Shown piece after piece: positions 18,140-24,928 of a stretch of 52,483 bases of DNA; the stretch's first letter is position 1, and each line of letters begins with the position of its first letter. Origin of the DNA: Verrucomicrobiota bacterium (GTDB lineage Bacteria > Verrucomicrobiota > Verrucomicrobiia > JABWAM01); contig JACQHZ010000078.1 of the NCBI GenBank assembly GCA_016198745.1, positions 1-52,483 of the forward strand. The letters are read 5' to 3'. The notes below the pieces were generated by a model that saw only the letters and a list, made by a program, of their open reading frames with translations, was not told the DNA's origin and did not search any database. The translations under genes and the position numbers were made by a program.

Positions 18140-18302
18140 GAAACCATATTACCCCGCCGTCGCCGTCAGAACAAGCCCGTATCGGCCCTGGTTGCAAATC
18201 TGCATCTCGGTCTTTTTTCGCGACGCTGGTCCCGCCAAGGCGGGACCTTCCAAACGCGCGATTCGACGGGCGTCCCGCTCTGCGGTGGACAGAGGACGGA
18301 TG

Positions 18303-18678
18303 CGTTGGCGTCCGCCGCCGCCGCGCCGACGCCGGCTCATTCGCGGACGGAGAAAATCCTGCTTCTTTTCGCCACCCAGGCGATCGGGCGGGAGCGGGCG
18401 CGTGGTGTTGCCCCGGACCCGAGACTGATGGACCTTTACGCCGTGAGCTTCATGGCGACAAAGGCCCTGCACAGGTGAATGAGGTGATCAACGTCGGGCC
18501 GATGTCCAATCGCGAGTTTTTGGAAACCTACGCGCGAGACGGGCGCGTGGGGCTTTCGGGCGACGTCACCCTGGTGGACCAGGCCATCCGCGCGGCGGAA
18601 CGGCATGTGGATGAAGGCCACCGCTGGGGCCACTGGTCGCACGCATTTTTGTTCCAGGACCGCCGCCTTAAACCATAA
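18303..18678 (+). pseudogene. Frameshifted fragment of a permuted-papain-like (amidase-type) gene
   Basis: Two adjacent frames look like pieces of one protein. The first, ending at TGA 18476-18478, reads ...DPRLMDLYAVSFMATKALHR. The second, from GTG 18475, reads VNEVINVGPMSNREFLETYA, then GRVGLSG and WSHAFLFQDRR, and stops at 18678. The segment NREFLE...GRVGLSG...WSHAFLF resembles the start of permuted papain-like cysteine hydrolases, and the catalytic remainder is missing. A one-base frame change near 18475 and loss of the 3' part would explain this. The region 18140-18302 before it holds no gene I can support, only a CCCGCC...GGCGGG palindrome. Family assignment is from memory. Confidence 0.4.
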
Positions 18679-18826
18679 ATCTTGTCAATATGATATTGAT
18701 TGAACTTATGCCTTTTCGGATGCGTTCCCGCGCATTTTGGGCTGCGATGCGTTCACCCGGTGTCGCCGCTCCGGCGTGCAACGCCTCGATCAACCGGAGT
18801 TTTTCGATGAGCTTCTGTTCATCCAT
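18668..18826 (-). CDS. Small ORF, 52 residues, charged helical protein
   Basis: The ORF begins MDEQKLIEKLRLIEALHAGA, continues TPGERIAAQNARERIRKG, then ends in an unrelated hydrophobic tail. The first 40 residues look like a real coding segment: amphipathic, charged, and similar in style to N-termini of small DUF2786-like proteins. The tail suggests a truncated gene, its 3' end overlapping the pseudogene on the other strand. It lies just upstream of and divergent from the XRE-HsdM gene. Confidence 0.4.
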   Translation of the reverse strand: MDEQKLIEKLRLIEALHAGAATPGERIAAQNARERIRKGISSINIILTRFMV

Positions 18827-18861
18827 GGGCTGGAGTGTATGGGAGAGGGGTTAAATTTTAC

Positions 18862-18889
18862 TTGCATTGATTTTGTTATAGCATATAGT
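18862..18889 (+). promoter_or_regulatory. Candidate promoter for the XRE-HsdM gene
   Basis: TTGCAT (18862-18867), 16 nt, TATAGT (18884-18889) resembles a sigma-70 promoter in an AT-rich stretch. Transcription would then start at about 18896-18897, on the ATG itself. This would give a leaderless or near-leaderless mRNA, consistent with no visible ribosome binding site. The N-terminal HTH of the product could bind here; that is inference. Confidence 0.4.
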
Positions 18890-18896
18890 GCATTTT

Positions 18897-20717
18897 ATGC
18901 CAAACGATAAACCCATTTCAGACTGGTTGATTCAGCTTCGCCATCACCTTGATTTGAGCCAAGAGGAACTGGCGGCGCGTCTGAATGTTTCGTTTGCCAC
19001 AGTAAACAGATGGGAACGGGGAAAAGTCAAACCCCAACAAACCCAACTCCAAGCCATTGAAAAACTGATGGCGGAAGCCGGTTTGACCGGGGAACCGGTC
19101 AAATCTGAAATGGCGGTGACTCCCAGCACGCGCCGTCGCCGGGGGCTGTCCGGCAGCAAGGTGTTGAGCACGAAATCCATGGAGCAGATGCTTTGGGATG
19201 CAGCCTGTTCAATTCGTGGCGAGAAGGATGCGCCAAAATTCAAGGATGACATCCTGCCTCTCCTTTTTATCAAACGTCTCTCCGATGTTTTCGACGATGA
19301 AATCCAACGACTGACCGAACAATTTGGCGAGCGCAAAACCGCGCTCGAAGTCCTGGAAGACGACCATTCTCTTGTGCGTTTCTATATCCCGCCCGAAGCG
19401 CGCTGGACGGTGGTGGGAGGAAGAGAAGCATTCAAATGGCCGAAAAATAGAGAGCCAAAATCCCTGGGTGAACAACTCACCACGACGATTCGCGCCATCG
19501 TGAAGGAGAACCCTTCGCTTGCGGGCGTGATTGACATCGTGGACTTCAACGAAACGCGAAACGGCGAGCGCGAAATCAGCGACGCGGCGCTGAAAGGCAT
19601 CATCGAGACATTCTCCGACCCGCGCTACCGACTTGGTCTGCATGACGTGGAGCCGGACTTCCTTGGCCGCTGCTACGAATATCTCCTGCGGAAATTCGCG
19701 GAGGGCCAGGGCCAGAGCGCGGGCGAATTTTTCACACCCACCGAGGTCGGTTTCCTTATGGCGGAAATCATGCGGCCGCGTCCTGGTGAGGAATGTTATG
19801 ACTATGCGTGCGGATCATTTGGTCTGCTTGTGAAGTTGCAGATTGTCTGCCGGCGGCTCGATCCGCTCAGCAAGGTGCCGCTCAAGCTCTGCGGACAGGA
19901 ATTGATGGGATCGAGCTACGCCATCGCGTGCATGAACAAAATCATTCATGACATGGAAGGCGAGATTTTGCGCGGCGATTCGATGCGCAACCCGAAGTTC
20001 AGGGAGGGCGACACGCGGCTGAAGAGGTTCGATATTGTGGTGGCCAATCCGATGTGGAATCAGCCGTTTGATCCGGAAGGTTACGAAAATGATCCATTTG
20101 GGCGCTTCGAGGAACAAGGCGGCATCACCACGGGTAAGGCGGATTGGGCATGGCTCCAGCACACGCTCGTCGCGATGAAGGACAGCGGACGCGCCGCCGT
20201 GGTGCTCGACACCGGCGCGGTCACGCGCGGCAGCGGCAGCAAGGGCGAAGACCGTGAGAAAACAATCCGCAAATGGTTCGTCGAGCAGGACGTGGTGGAC
20301 GGCGTGATTCTGCTGCCCGACAACCTTTTCTACAACACCACCGCGCCAGGCATCATCATGGTGCTGAACCGGCAGAAACCGAAATCGCGCAAGGGCAGGA
20401 TCGTGCTCGTCAACGCCGGCGCCGAGTTCAAGAAAGGCCAGCCGAAAAATTACATCCCCGAACCCGGCATCCGTAAAATCGCCGCCGCCTTCCTCGGCGG
20501 CGCGGACGTCGAAAAATTCGTCAAGATCATCACCACCGCCGAAGCCGCGCAAAACGATTACAACCTTTCCCCGTCTCGCTACGTCGGCACGGCCGCCGAC
20601 GAAACGTATCGGGAGATTCCGGAGATCGTGGCGGAACTGCGGCAACACGCACAGGAGGCAACCAAGGTCACAAGGGAACTGGACCGGATTCTGAAGCAGA
20701 TCGGAGTTGCGGGATGA
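18897..20717 (+). CDS. hsdM: Type I methyltransferase with N-terminal XRE helix-turn-helix
   Basis: This 606-residue protein fuses an XRE-type HTH (residues about 5-60; [24 protein letters not shown]) to an HsdM N6-adenine methyltransferase. The AdoMet motif is DYACGSFG (from residue 302) and the catalytic motif NPMW (from 384), the form normal for this subfamily instead of NPPF. The HTH may make the enzyme an autoregulator of its own locus, a way to delay restriction until DNA is methylated. ATG 18897 is preferred to GTG 18888. It is the first gene of restriction locus 2 (hsdS 22212, hsdR 24929). Confidence 0.93.
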   Translation: MPNDKPISDWLIQLRHHLDLSQEELAARLNVSFATVNRWERGKVKPQQTQLQAIEKLMAEAGLTGEPVKSEMAVTPSTRRRRGLSGSKVLSTKSMEQMLWDAACSIRGEKDAPKFKDDILPLLFIKRLSDVFDDEIQRLTEQFGERKTALEVLEDDHSLVRFYIPPEARWTVVGGREAFKWPKNREPKSLGEQLTTTIRAIVKENPSLAGVIDIVDFNETRNGEREISDAALKGIIETFSDPRYRLGLHDVEPDFLGRCYEYLLRKFAEGQGQSAGEFFTPTEVGFLMAEIMRPRPGEECYDYACGSFGLLVKLQIVCRRLDPLSKVPLKLCGQELMGSSYAIACMNKIIHDMEGEILRGDSMRNPKFREGDTRLKRFDIVVANPMWNQPFDPEGYENDPFGRFEEQGGITTGKADWAWLQHTLVAMKDSGRAAVVLDTGAVTRGSGSKGEDREKTIRKWFVEQDVVDGVILLPDNLFYNTTAPGIIMVLNRQKPKSRKGRIVLVNAGAEFKKGQPKNYIPEPGIRKIAAAFLGGADVEKFVKIITTAEAAQNDYNLSPSRYVGTAADETYREIPEIVAELRQHAQEATKVTRELDRILKQIGVAG

Positions 20718-21213
20718 AAACCGCCCCCCAGATCCGGGAGTCGGCGACTCTCGAATGGAGCACGCGCGTTCAGTGTGACACAGGCTTCCAGCCTGTGAAA
20801 CCGGAGAGCACGGCCAAGATGGCCGTGTCACCCTCCTGCAATGGTGTACTCCCAAACGGATTTGCCAGACAGTGTCTGGCCAATAGTGCCGACGGCGTCC
20901 CCACTATTGACATGGCCTGCGGCCTGCGCGTAGATTTCGCGCAGTCAATTGCTCCCCACTGGATCAGTTCGGCGCGTCGAACCTCTGGTGGGGTTATCTT
21001 TTTTGTGGGGCCGGCGTCCCCACAATTGCGGGTGTCCCCGGAGAAACTCCTGCAGAGTCTCTCGTACCGCCACACGGAACGGATCGTGGAATTCGACGAC
21101 AATCTCAAACACGCGTTCTACGAAACCGAATCCATGCGCGACAACTGGTCGGTCCGGGAACTGAAATGGCAGACAACGCCAATCGCTGGCAGAAAAAATG
21201 TTGTGGACAGGGA
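20714..21213 (+). pseudogene. Remnant of a YhcG/DUF1016-family gene broken up by repeats
   Basis: The open frame starts with ATGA overlap to hsdM. Only its second half resembles a protein: LSYRHTERIVEFDDNLKHAF, then YETESMRDNWSVRELKWQ. This matches the N-terminal DUF1016 pattern (L.W.H...L..I.D...R.FY...... .NWSVRELERQ) of YhcG-type nucleases common in type I loci. The first half is REP-like DNA (20779-20880) read through in frame, and the C-terminal PD-(D/E)XK domain is missing. The frame then runs into the RNA candidate at 21222. It is best read as a gene relic. Confidence 0.6.
20779..20880. repeat. Cluster of three REP-like hairpins
   Basis: CACAGGC-TTCCA-GCCTGTG (20779-20797), CACGGCC-AAGAT-GGCCGTG (20809-20827) and GCCAGACA-G-TGTCTGGC (20864-20880) are perfect 7-8 bp stems. 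The first has the same 7-bp stem and TTCCA loop as the hairpin at the left edge of the RAYT insert in hsdR (25575-25593), which suggests the same repeat family. A related GGCGTCCCCAC string recurs at 20895 and 21014. Confidence 0.7.
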
Positions 21214-21221
21214 CATCTTCC

Positions 21222-21289
21222 GTGCTAGTGTTGGTTTAGCACACCCGCCAAGCCTCTGGCCCAGCCATGCTCAAATGTGGCGGGTTTTT
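21222..21289 (+). ncRNA. Candidate structured small RNA, copy 2 (abiF-associated type?)
   Basis: Hairpin GTGCTA...TAGCAC (21222-21227/21237-21242, 9-nt loop) directly abuts a perfect 8-bp stem ACCCGCCA/TGGCGGGT (21243-21250/21278-21285) followed by a T-tract. Inside is AAGCCTCT, matching ACGCCTCT in copy 1 at 6668-6732. It ends about 33 nt before the Abi_2 start codon. Structured RNAs are known beside abiF/abiD-type genes (the abiF RNA motif, from memory), so this may be the RNA partner of the Abi protein. It could also act as an attenuator or terminator. Confidence 0.55.
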
Positions 21290-21321
21290 CTTTTTCCCGT
21301 TTTCCCTGTCGGGGGTGGTGG

Positions 21322-22212
21322 ATGAAATACGCCAAGCCGCCACTCACCTATGAGCAACAGGCCGACCTCCTGATCCAGCGTGGCTTGACGGTTAACCGTG
21401 ACTTGCTCATTAAACGATTGCAGGCGGTCAACTACTACCGACTCAGTGCATACTGCCGTCCGTTCAAGCAGGCGGACAACACGTTCAAGCCCGGCACAAC
21501 GTTTGACACAGTTTGGCAGCGTTACACCTTCGATCGTCAATTCCGTCTGCTTGTCATGGATGCCATTGAGCGAGTGGAAATCGCCATCCGCTCCCGTCTT
21601 GTTTACGAACTCGTGCATCGCTACGGCACATTTGCGCAACTCGATTTCCGCGCATTTCCCGGCATCCCTCCCGTCGAGCATCGGCGCCTGTTGGATGAAC
21701 TCCACGAAAATGCCCTCAAAAGTTCTGAGGCATTCGTGGGCCATTTCCGCCGCACTTATGACGAGTTTCCCGACATCCCGTTGTGGGCAGCCGCTGAAAC
21801 CATGACTTTCGGCCAGATGTTCACCATGTTTCGGCGCAGCGAAATGCACGTCCAGCGCGCCATTGCCACCGGCTACGGCATCAAGGGCAAAGTGTTGCTC
21901 TCCTGGCTATTGACCCTGAACTACGTGCGCAACCTTTGTGCCCACCACGCCCGCCTGTGGAATCGCGAACTCGCGATCAAACCGCTCATTCCATACGAGC
22001 GTCACGATCCCCGCTGGCATGCGCCATCGCCGGTGGACAATCACCGCATCTTCGTCGTCATCACATTGCTCCACTACCTGATGGGGCGTGTCGCTCCGCA
22101 AAGCCACTGGCGGCAACGGCTTTATGATCTTTTTGATCGTTACCCGGAAATTCCTTTGGCCGCCATGGGAATACCCGGTGACTGGAAAAATCATCCACTA
22201 TGGGTGTCGTAA
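21322..22212 (+). CDS. Abi_2 (AbiD/AbiF-like) abortive infection protein
   Basis: The 296-residue protein matches the Abi_2 family: KPPLTYEQQADLLIQRGL at the N-terminus, RLQAVNYYRLSAYCRPF, and the C-terminal LNYVRNLCAHHARLWNREL. The last is the RxxxxH motif (R..CAHH) seen in HEPN-type RNases. Family members block phage growth by abortive infection, probably by RNA cleavage. ATG 21322 is chosen; the frame extends 15 codons upstream into the RNA candidate through a GTG. The stop overlaps the hsdS start (TAATG), so it is translationally coupled into the restriction operon. Confidence 0.88.
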   Translation: MKYAKPPLTYEQQADLLIQRGLTVNRDLLIKRLQAVNYYRLSAYCRPFKQADNTFKPGTTFDTVWQRYTFDRQFRLLVMDAIERVEIAIRSRLVYELVHRYGTFAQLDFRAFPGIPPVEHRRLLDELHENALKSSEAFVGHFRRTYDEFPDIPLWAAAETMTFGQMFTMFRRSEMHVQRAIATGYGIKGKVLLSWLLTLNYVRNLCAHHARLWNRELAIKPLIPYERHDPRWHAPSPVDNHRIFVVITLLHYLMGRVAPQSHWRQRLYDLFDRYPEIPLAAMGIPGDWKNHPLWVS

Positions 22213-23435
22213 TGGACAACGAGACCAAAGATCTGGCAATGCCCAAAGGATGGAGTGTGACCATGCTGCGCTCCGTCTGCCACAAAACCTCCTTGTGGAA
22301 TCCCGAGCGGGAAAAGCGCGACCGCTTTCGCTACATCGACGTATCATCGGTTTCTAATGACCGCTTTTGCGTCACCGAGGCCCAAGAAATTTCTGCGGCC
22401 AGCGCCCCCAGCAGAGCGCGAAAGATCGTCAAGCGCGGAGACGTGATTTACGCCACCGTGCGCCCTTCGCTGAAAAGGGTGGCGTGGCTCGATTCTGAAT
22501 TCGACGACCAGATCGCATCCACCGCTTTCTGCGTCGTCCGAGCAGACTGCAAACAAGCTGTCTCACAATTCCTCTATTTTCTTCTTTTGAGCGATGACGT
22601 GAATCGCAAGATCATCAAGCACGAGCATGGCGCCAGTTATCCAGCGGTTACGGATAAGGATGTGCTGAATCAAGAAATCCCGCTTCCGCCCTTGCCAGAG
22701 CAGCAGCGCATCGCGGCGGTGTTGTGGAAGATTCAGAAGGCGGTGGAGATCGAGGATGCCATCGTGCGCAACGCGCGCGACCTGAAAAAATCCCTGCTGC
22801 GCCGCCTCTTCACCCGCGGCCTGCGCGGCGAGCCACAAAAAGAGACCGAAATTGGGCCGATTCCGGAAAGTTGGGACATTGTGTGCGTCGAATCGGCCGT
22901 TACGGCATTTCGGTTTTCCCGTGAAAGGCAAATTCCCGCTTCTCATTACAAGGCTACGGGGAAATTTCCAATCATTGACCAAGGGCAAGAGGTTGTAGCT
23001 GGCTATACGGACGATGAGAACAAAATCTTTGATCTGGCACACCCGCTCATCATCTTTGGAGATCACACACGCGCCATGAAATTCGTGGATTTTCCGTTTG
23101 CACTCGGAGCGGATGGAACAAAACCGCTTATTGCGTCCCCAGGTTTCGATCCTCTGTATTTATTTTTTGCACTTTGTTTTTTGGAAATACCCTCGCGAGG
23201 CTACAATCGCCATTTCAAGTTTCTCGCCGAATCTCTTATCCCCAAACCAGCAACGGAAGAGGAACAACAAAAAATCGCCCGCATCCTGCAAACTGTTGAC
23301 CGCAAAATCGAGGCGCATGAATCGAAAAAGCGTTCGCTGCAAGACCTGTTCAAGACGATGCTGCACAAACTGATGACCGCCCAAATCCGTGTCCACAATC
23401 TGGACATTGATACGAGTGCGGTGGAGACAGCATGA
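22212..23435 (+). CDS. hsdS: Type I restriction specificity subunit
   Basis: This 407-residue HsdS (from ATG 22212; ATG 22200 adds four residues) has two recognition domains. The first (MPKGWSVTMLRSVCH) is followed by QEIPLPPLPEQQRIAAVLWKIQKAVE and coiled coil. The second (GPIPESWDIVCVESAV) ends with PATEEEQQKIARILQTVDRK and KRSLQDLFKTMLHKLMT. The sequence differs from HsdS at 3653, so the two loci should recognise different DNA targets. It is coupled to Abi_2 by TAATG and to the next gene by ATGA. Confidence 0.94.
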   Translation: MDNETKDLAMPKGWSVTMLRSVCHKTSLWNPEREKRDRFRYIDVSSVSNDRFCVTEAQEISAASAPSRARKIVKRGDVIYATVRPSLKRVAWLDSEFDDQIASTAFCVVRADCKQAVSQFLYFLLLSDDVNRKIIKHEHGASYPAVTDKDVLNQEIPLPPLPEQQRIAAVLWKIQKAVEIEDAIVRNARDLKKSLLRRLFTRGLRGEPQKETEIGPIPESWDIVCVESAVTAFRFSRERQIPASHYKATGKFPIIDQGQEVVAGYTDDENKIFDLAHPLIIFGDHTRAMKFVDFPFALGADGTKPLIASPGFDPLYLFFALCFLEIPSRGYNRHFKFLAESLIPKPATEEEQQKIARILQTVDRKIEAHESKKRSLQDLFKTMLHKLMTAQIRVHNLDIDTSAVETA

Positions 23436-24625
23436 TCAATAAAAACTTTGACCAGATCGAAAAGGCCGATATCGAGGCGCTTGTGGCACATGCCGTCGGC
23501 GAGAGCCGAATGCTTGATTACAAGGAATCGCTACCCGGTGGTGTGGATGCTGATAAGCGGGAGTTTCTGGCCGATGTTTCCTCTTTTGCCAACGCATCAG
23601 GGGGCGACCTGATTTTTGGAATCCGCGAACAACGAGATGCGGCCAACAAGCCCACCAGCGTTCCCGAAGCCGTTTGCGGGTTGCCAGGTGTGAACGTGGA
23701 TGCAGAGAAATTGCGATTGGAAAACATCCTTCGCGATGGCCTCGATCCGCGGGCGCCCGGCATTCAGATTCGTGCAATCAATGGTTTTGAGGGCGGTCCG
23801 GTCATGCTTTTCCGCATTCCAAAAAGCTGGGCTTCGCCGCACATGGTCAAGTTCAGTTCGAGATTCTATTCGCGAAACAACGCTGGCAAATATCCTCTGG
23901 ATGTCCGCGAAATCCGCGCCGCATTTTTTCTCTCCCAGGACTTGCCTGAGCGGATTCGCCGATTCCGCGATGACCGCCTCGCAAAGATCGTCGCAAACGA
24001 AACGCCTTTGCCTTTGAGAGAGAAACCGAAGGTCGTTCTTCAGGTCCTGCCGATCACGTCTTTTGAGCCTGCCGCTGTTGTGGATGTGAAAACAATCCGT
24101 GATCCATTGGTCCGACTGAAACCCATCCCCGACTGCGGTTGTGATGGTCGCTTTAATTTTGATGGTTTTATAACTTTTTTTCAGCATCGAGAATCACCCT
24201 GCGCCGTGGCCTATACTCAATTGTTTCGAAATGGAGCGATTGAGGCCGTCGATACATTCCTCCTGGAACCTGGTTTTGATGACAAGAAGCAAATCCCGTC
24301 CGTCGATTTTGAGCGATATTTGATAAGTATCATTCAGCATTATCTGGAGACTGAAAGGCAATTGGAACTTCATCCGCCAATCTTTGTGGTGCTGACACTC
24401 CTGGGTGTGCATGGATACAGGATGGCTGTTGCCCCAGGACGGGAGAGTCGCATCCGACATCCGATTGACCGAGATTCGCTGCTGCTTCCCGAAGTCATCA
24501 TCGAGGATTTTGGCGTGAAGGTTGCGACGGTTCTCCGTCCTGTCTTCGATGCGCTCTGGCAGGCGGCGGGACACCGGGGCAGCCCCAACTACGATGAAAA
24601 CGACAATTGGAAGGCGCATGCTTAA
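23432..24625 (+). CDS. AlbA_2 (Schlafen AAA_4-type) putative DNA-binding protein
   Basis: The 397-residue protein has an N-terminal AlbA_2 domain: ESRMLDYKESLPGG and FLADVSSFANASGGDLIFGI (residues about 20-70), followed by SRFYSRNNAGKYPLDVREIRAAF. The C-terminal half (about 200-397) is unlike the GHKL ATPase of the locus-1 AlbA_2 protein and matches nothing I recognise. It starts by ATGA overlap with hsdS. Thus each restriction locus has an AlbA_2 protein just upstream of hsdR, but with different C-terminal domains. Confidence 0.8.
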   Translation: MINKNFDQIEKADIEALVAHAVGESRMLDYKESLPGGVDADKREFLADVSSFANASGGDLIFGIREQRDAANKPTSVPEAVCGLPGVNVDAEKLRLENILRDGLDPRAPGIQIRAINGFEGGPVMLFRIPKSWASPHMVKFSSRFYSRNNAGKYPLDVREIRAAFFLSQDLPERIRRFRDDRLAKIVANETPLPLREKPKVVLQVLPITSFEPAAVVDVKTIRDPLVRLKPIPDCGCDGRFNFDGFITFFQHRESPCAVAYTQLFRNGAIEAVDTFLLEPGFDDKKQIPSVDFERYLISIIQHYLETERQLELHPPIFVVLTLLGVHGYRMAVAPGRESRIRHPIDRDSLLLPEVIIEDFGVKVATVLRPVFDALWQAAGHRGSPNYDENDNWKAHA

Positions 24626-24642
24626 CTCAAAAACATCTTTCG

Positions 24643-24669
24643 CCACCACCGTGGTGGGGCTTCGTTTTT
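24643..24669 (+). terminator. Possible intrinsic terminator
   Basis: CCACC-ACCGT-GGTGG (24643-24657) followed by GGCTTCG and five T (24665-24669). The stem is short and the T-tract is offset by about 7 nt, so termination efficiency is doubtful. It would end the transcript of the AlbA_2 gene. Confidence 0.4.
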
Positions 24670-24928
24670 CTTCCCATCGCGAGATCACCCCCTACTTTTC
24701 AGCCCTCAAGCCTGCCATCCCTTACTGGAAAGAGAATGATGGCAGGAACGTCAGCGCCCTTAGGGTGTTGCGCGGCAATCAGATAGAAAAGAACGCAACA
24801 GGCAGCCTTTCGGCTCGCGGTCGGGACAAGTAAGCCCAACACCCAGCGCAGTTGAAACCTCATGCAGATGTTGATCGGAAGCAAGTACAAAAATTAAAAA
24901 GTTTTATAGCGCAGTCCCTTGACCAAAC
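24670..24928. other. Gap between the AlbA_2 gene and hsdR, no gene seen
   Basis: I see no convincing gene. The segment contains GGGTGTTGCGC near 24768 and a partly complementary CAACACCCAGCGC near 24836, and becomes AT-rich just before the hsdR ATG (TTAAAAAGTTTTATAG near 24895), where a promoter is likely. Confidence 0.4.

Noticed and set aside
18138-18428. 96-residue plus-strand frame upstream of the papain-like relic
   Set aside because: Arg/Pro-rich translation of GC-rich DNA and palindromes, with no family resemblance.
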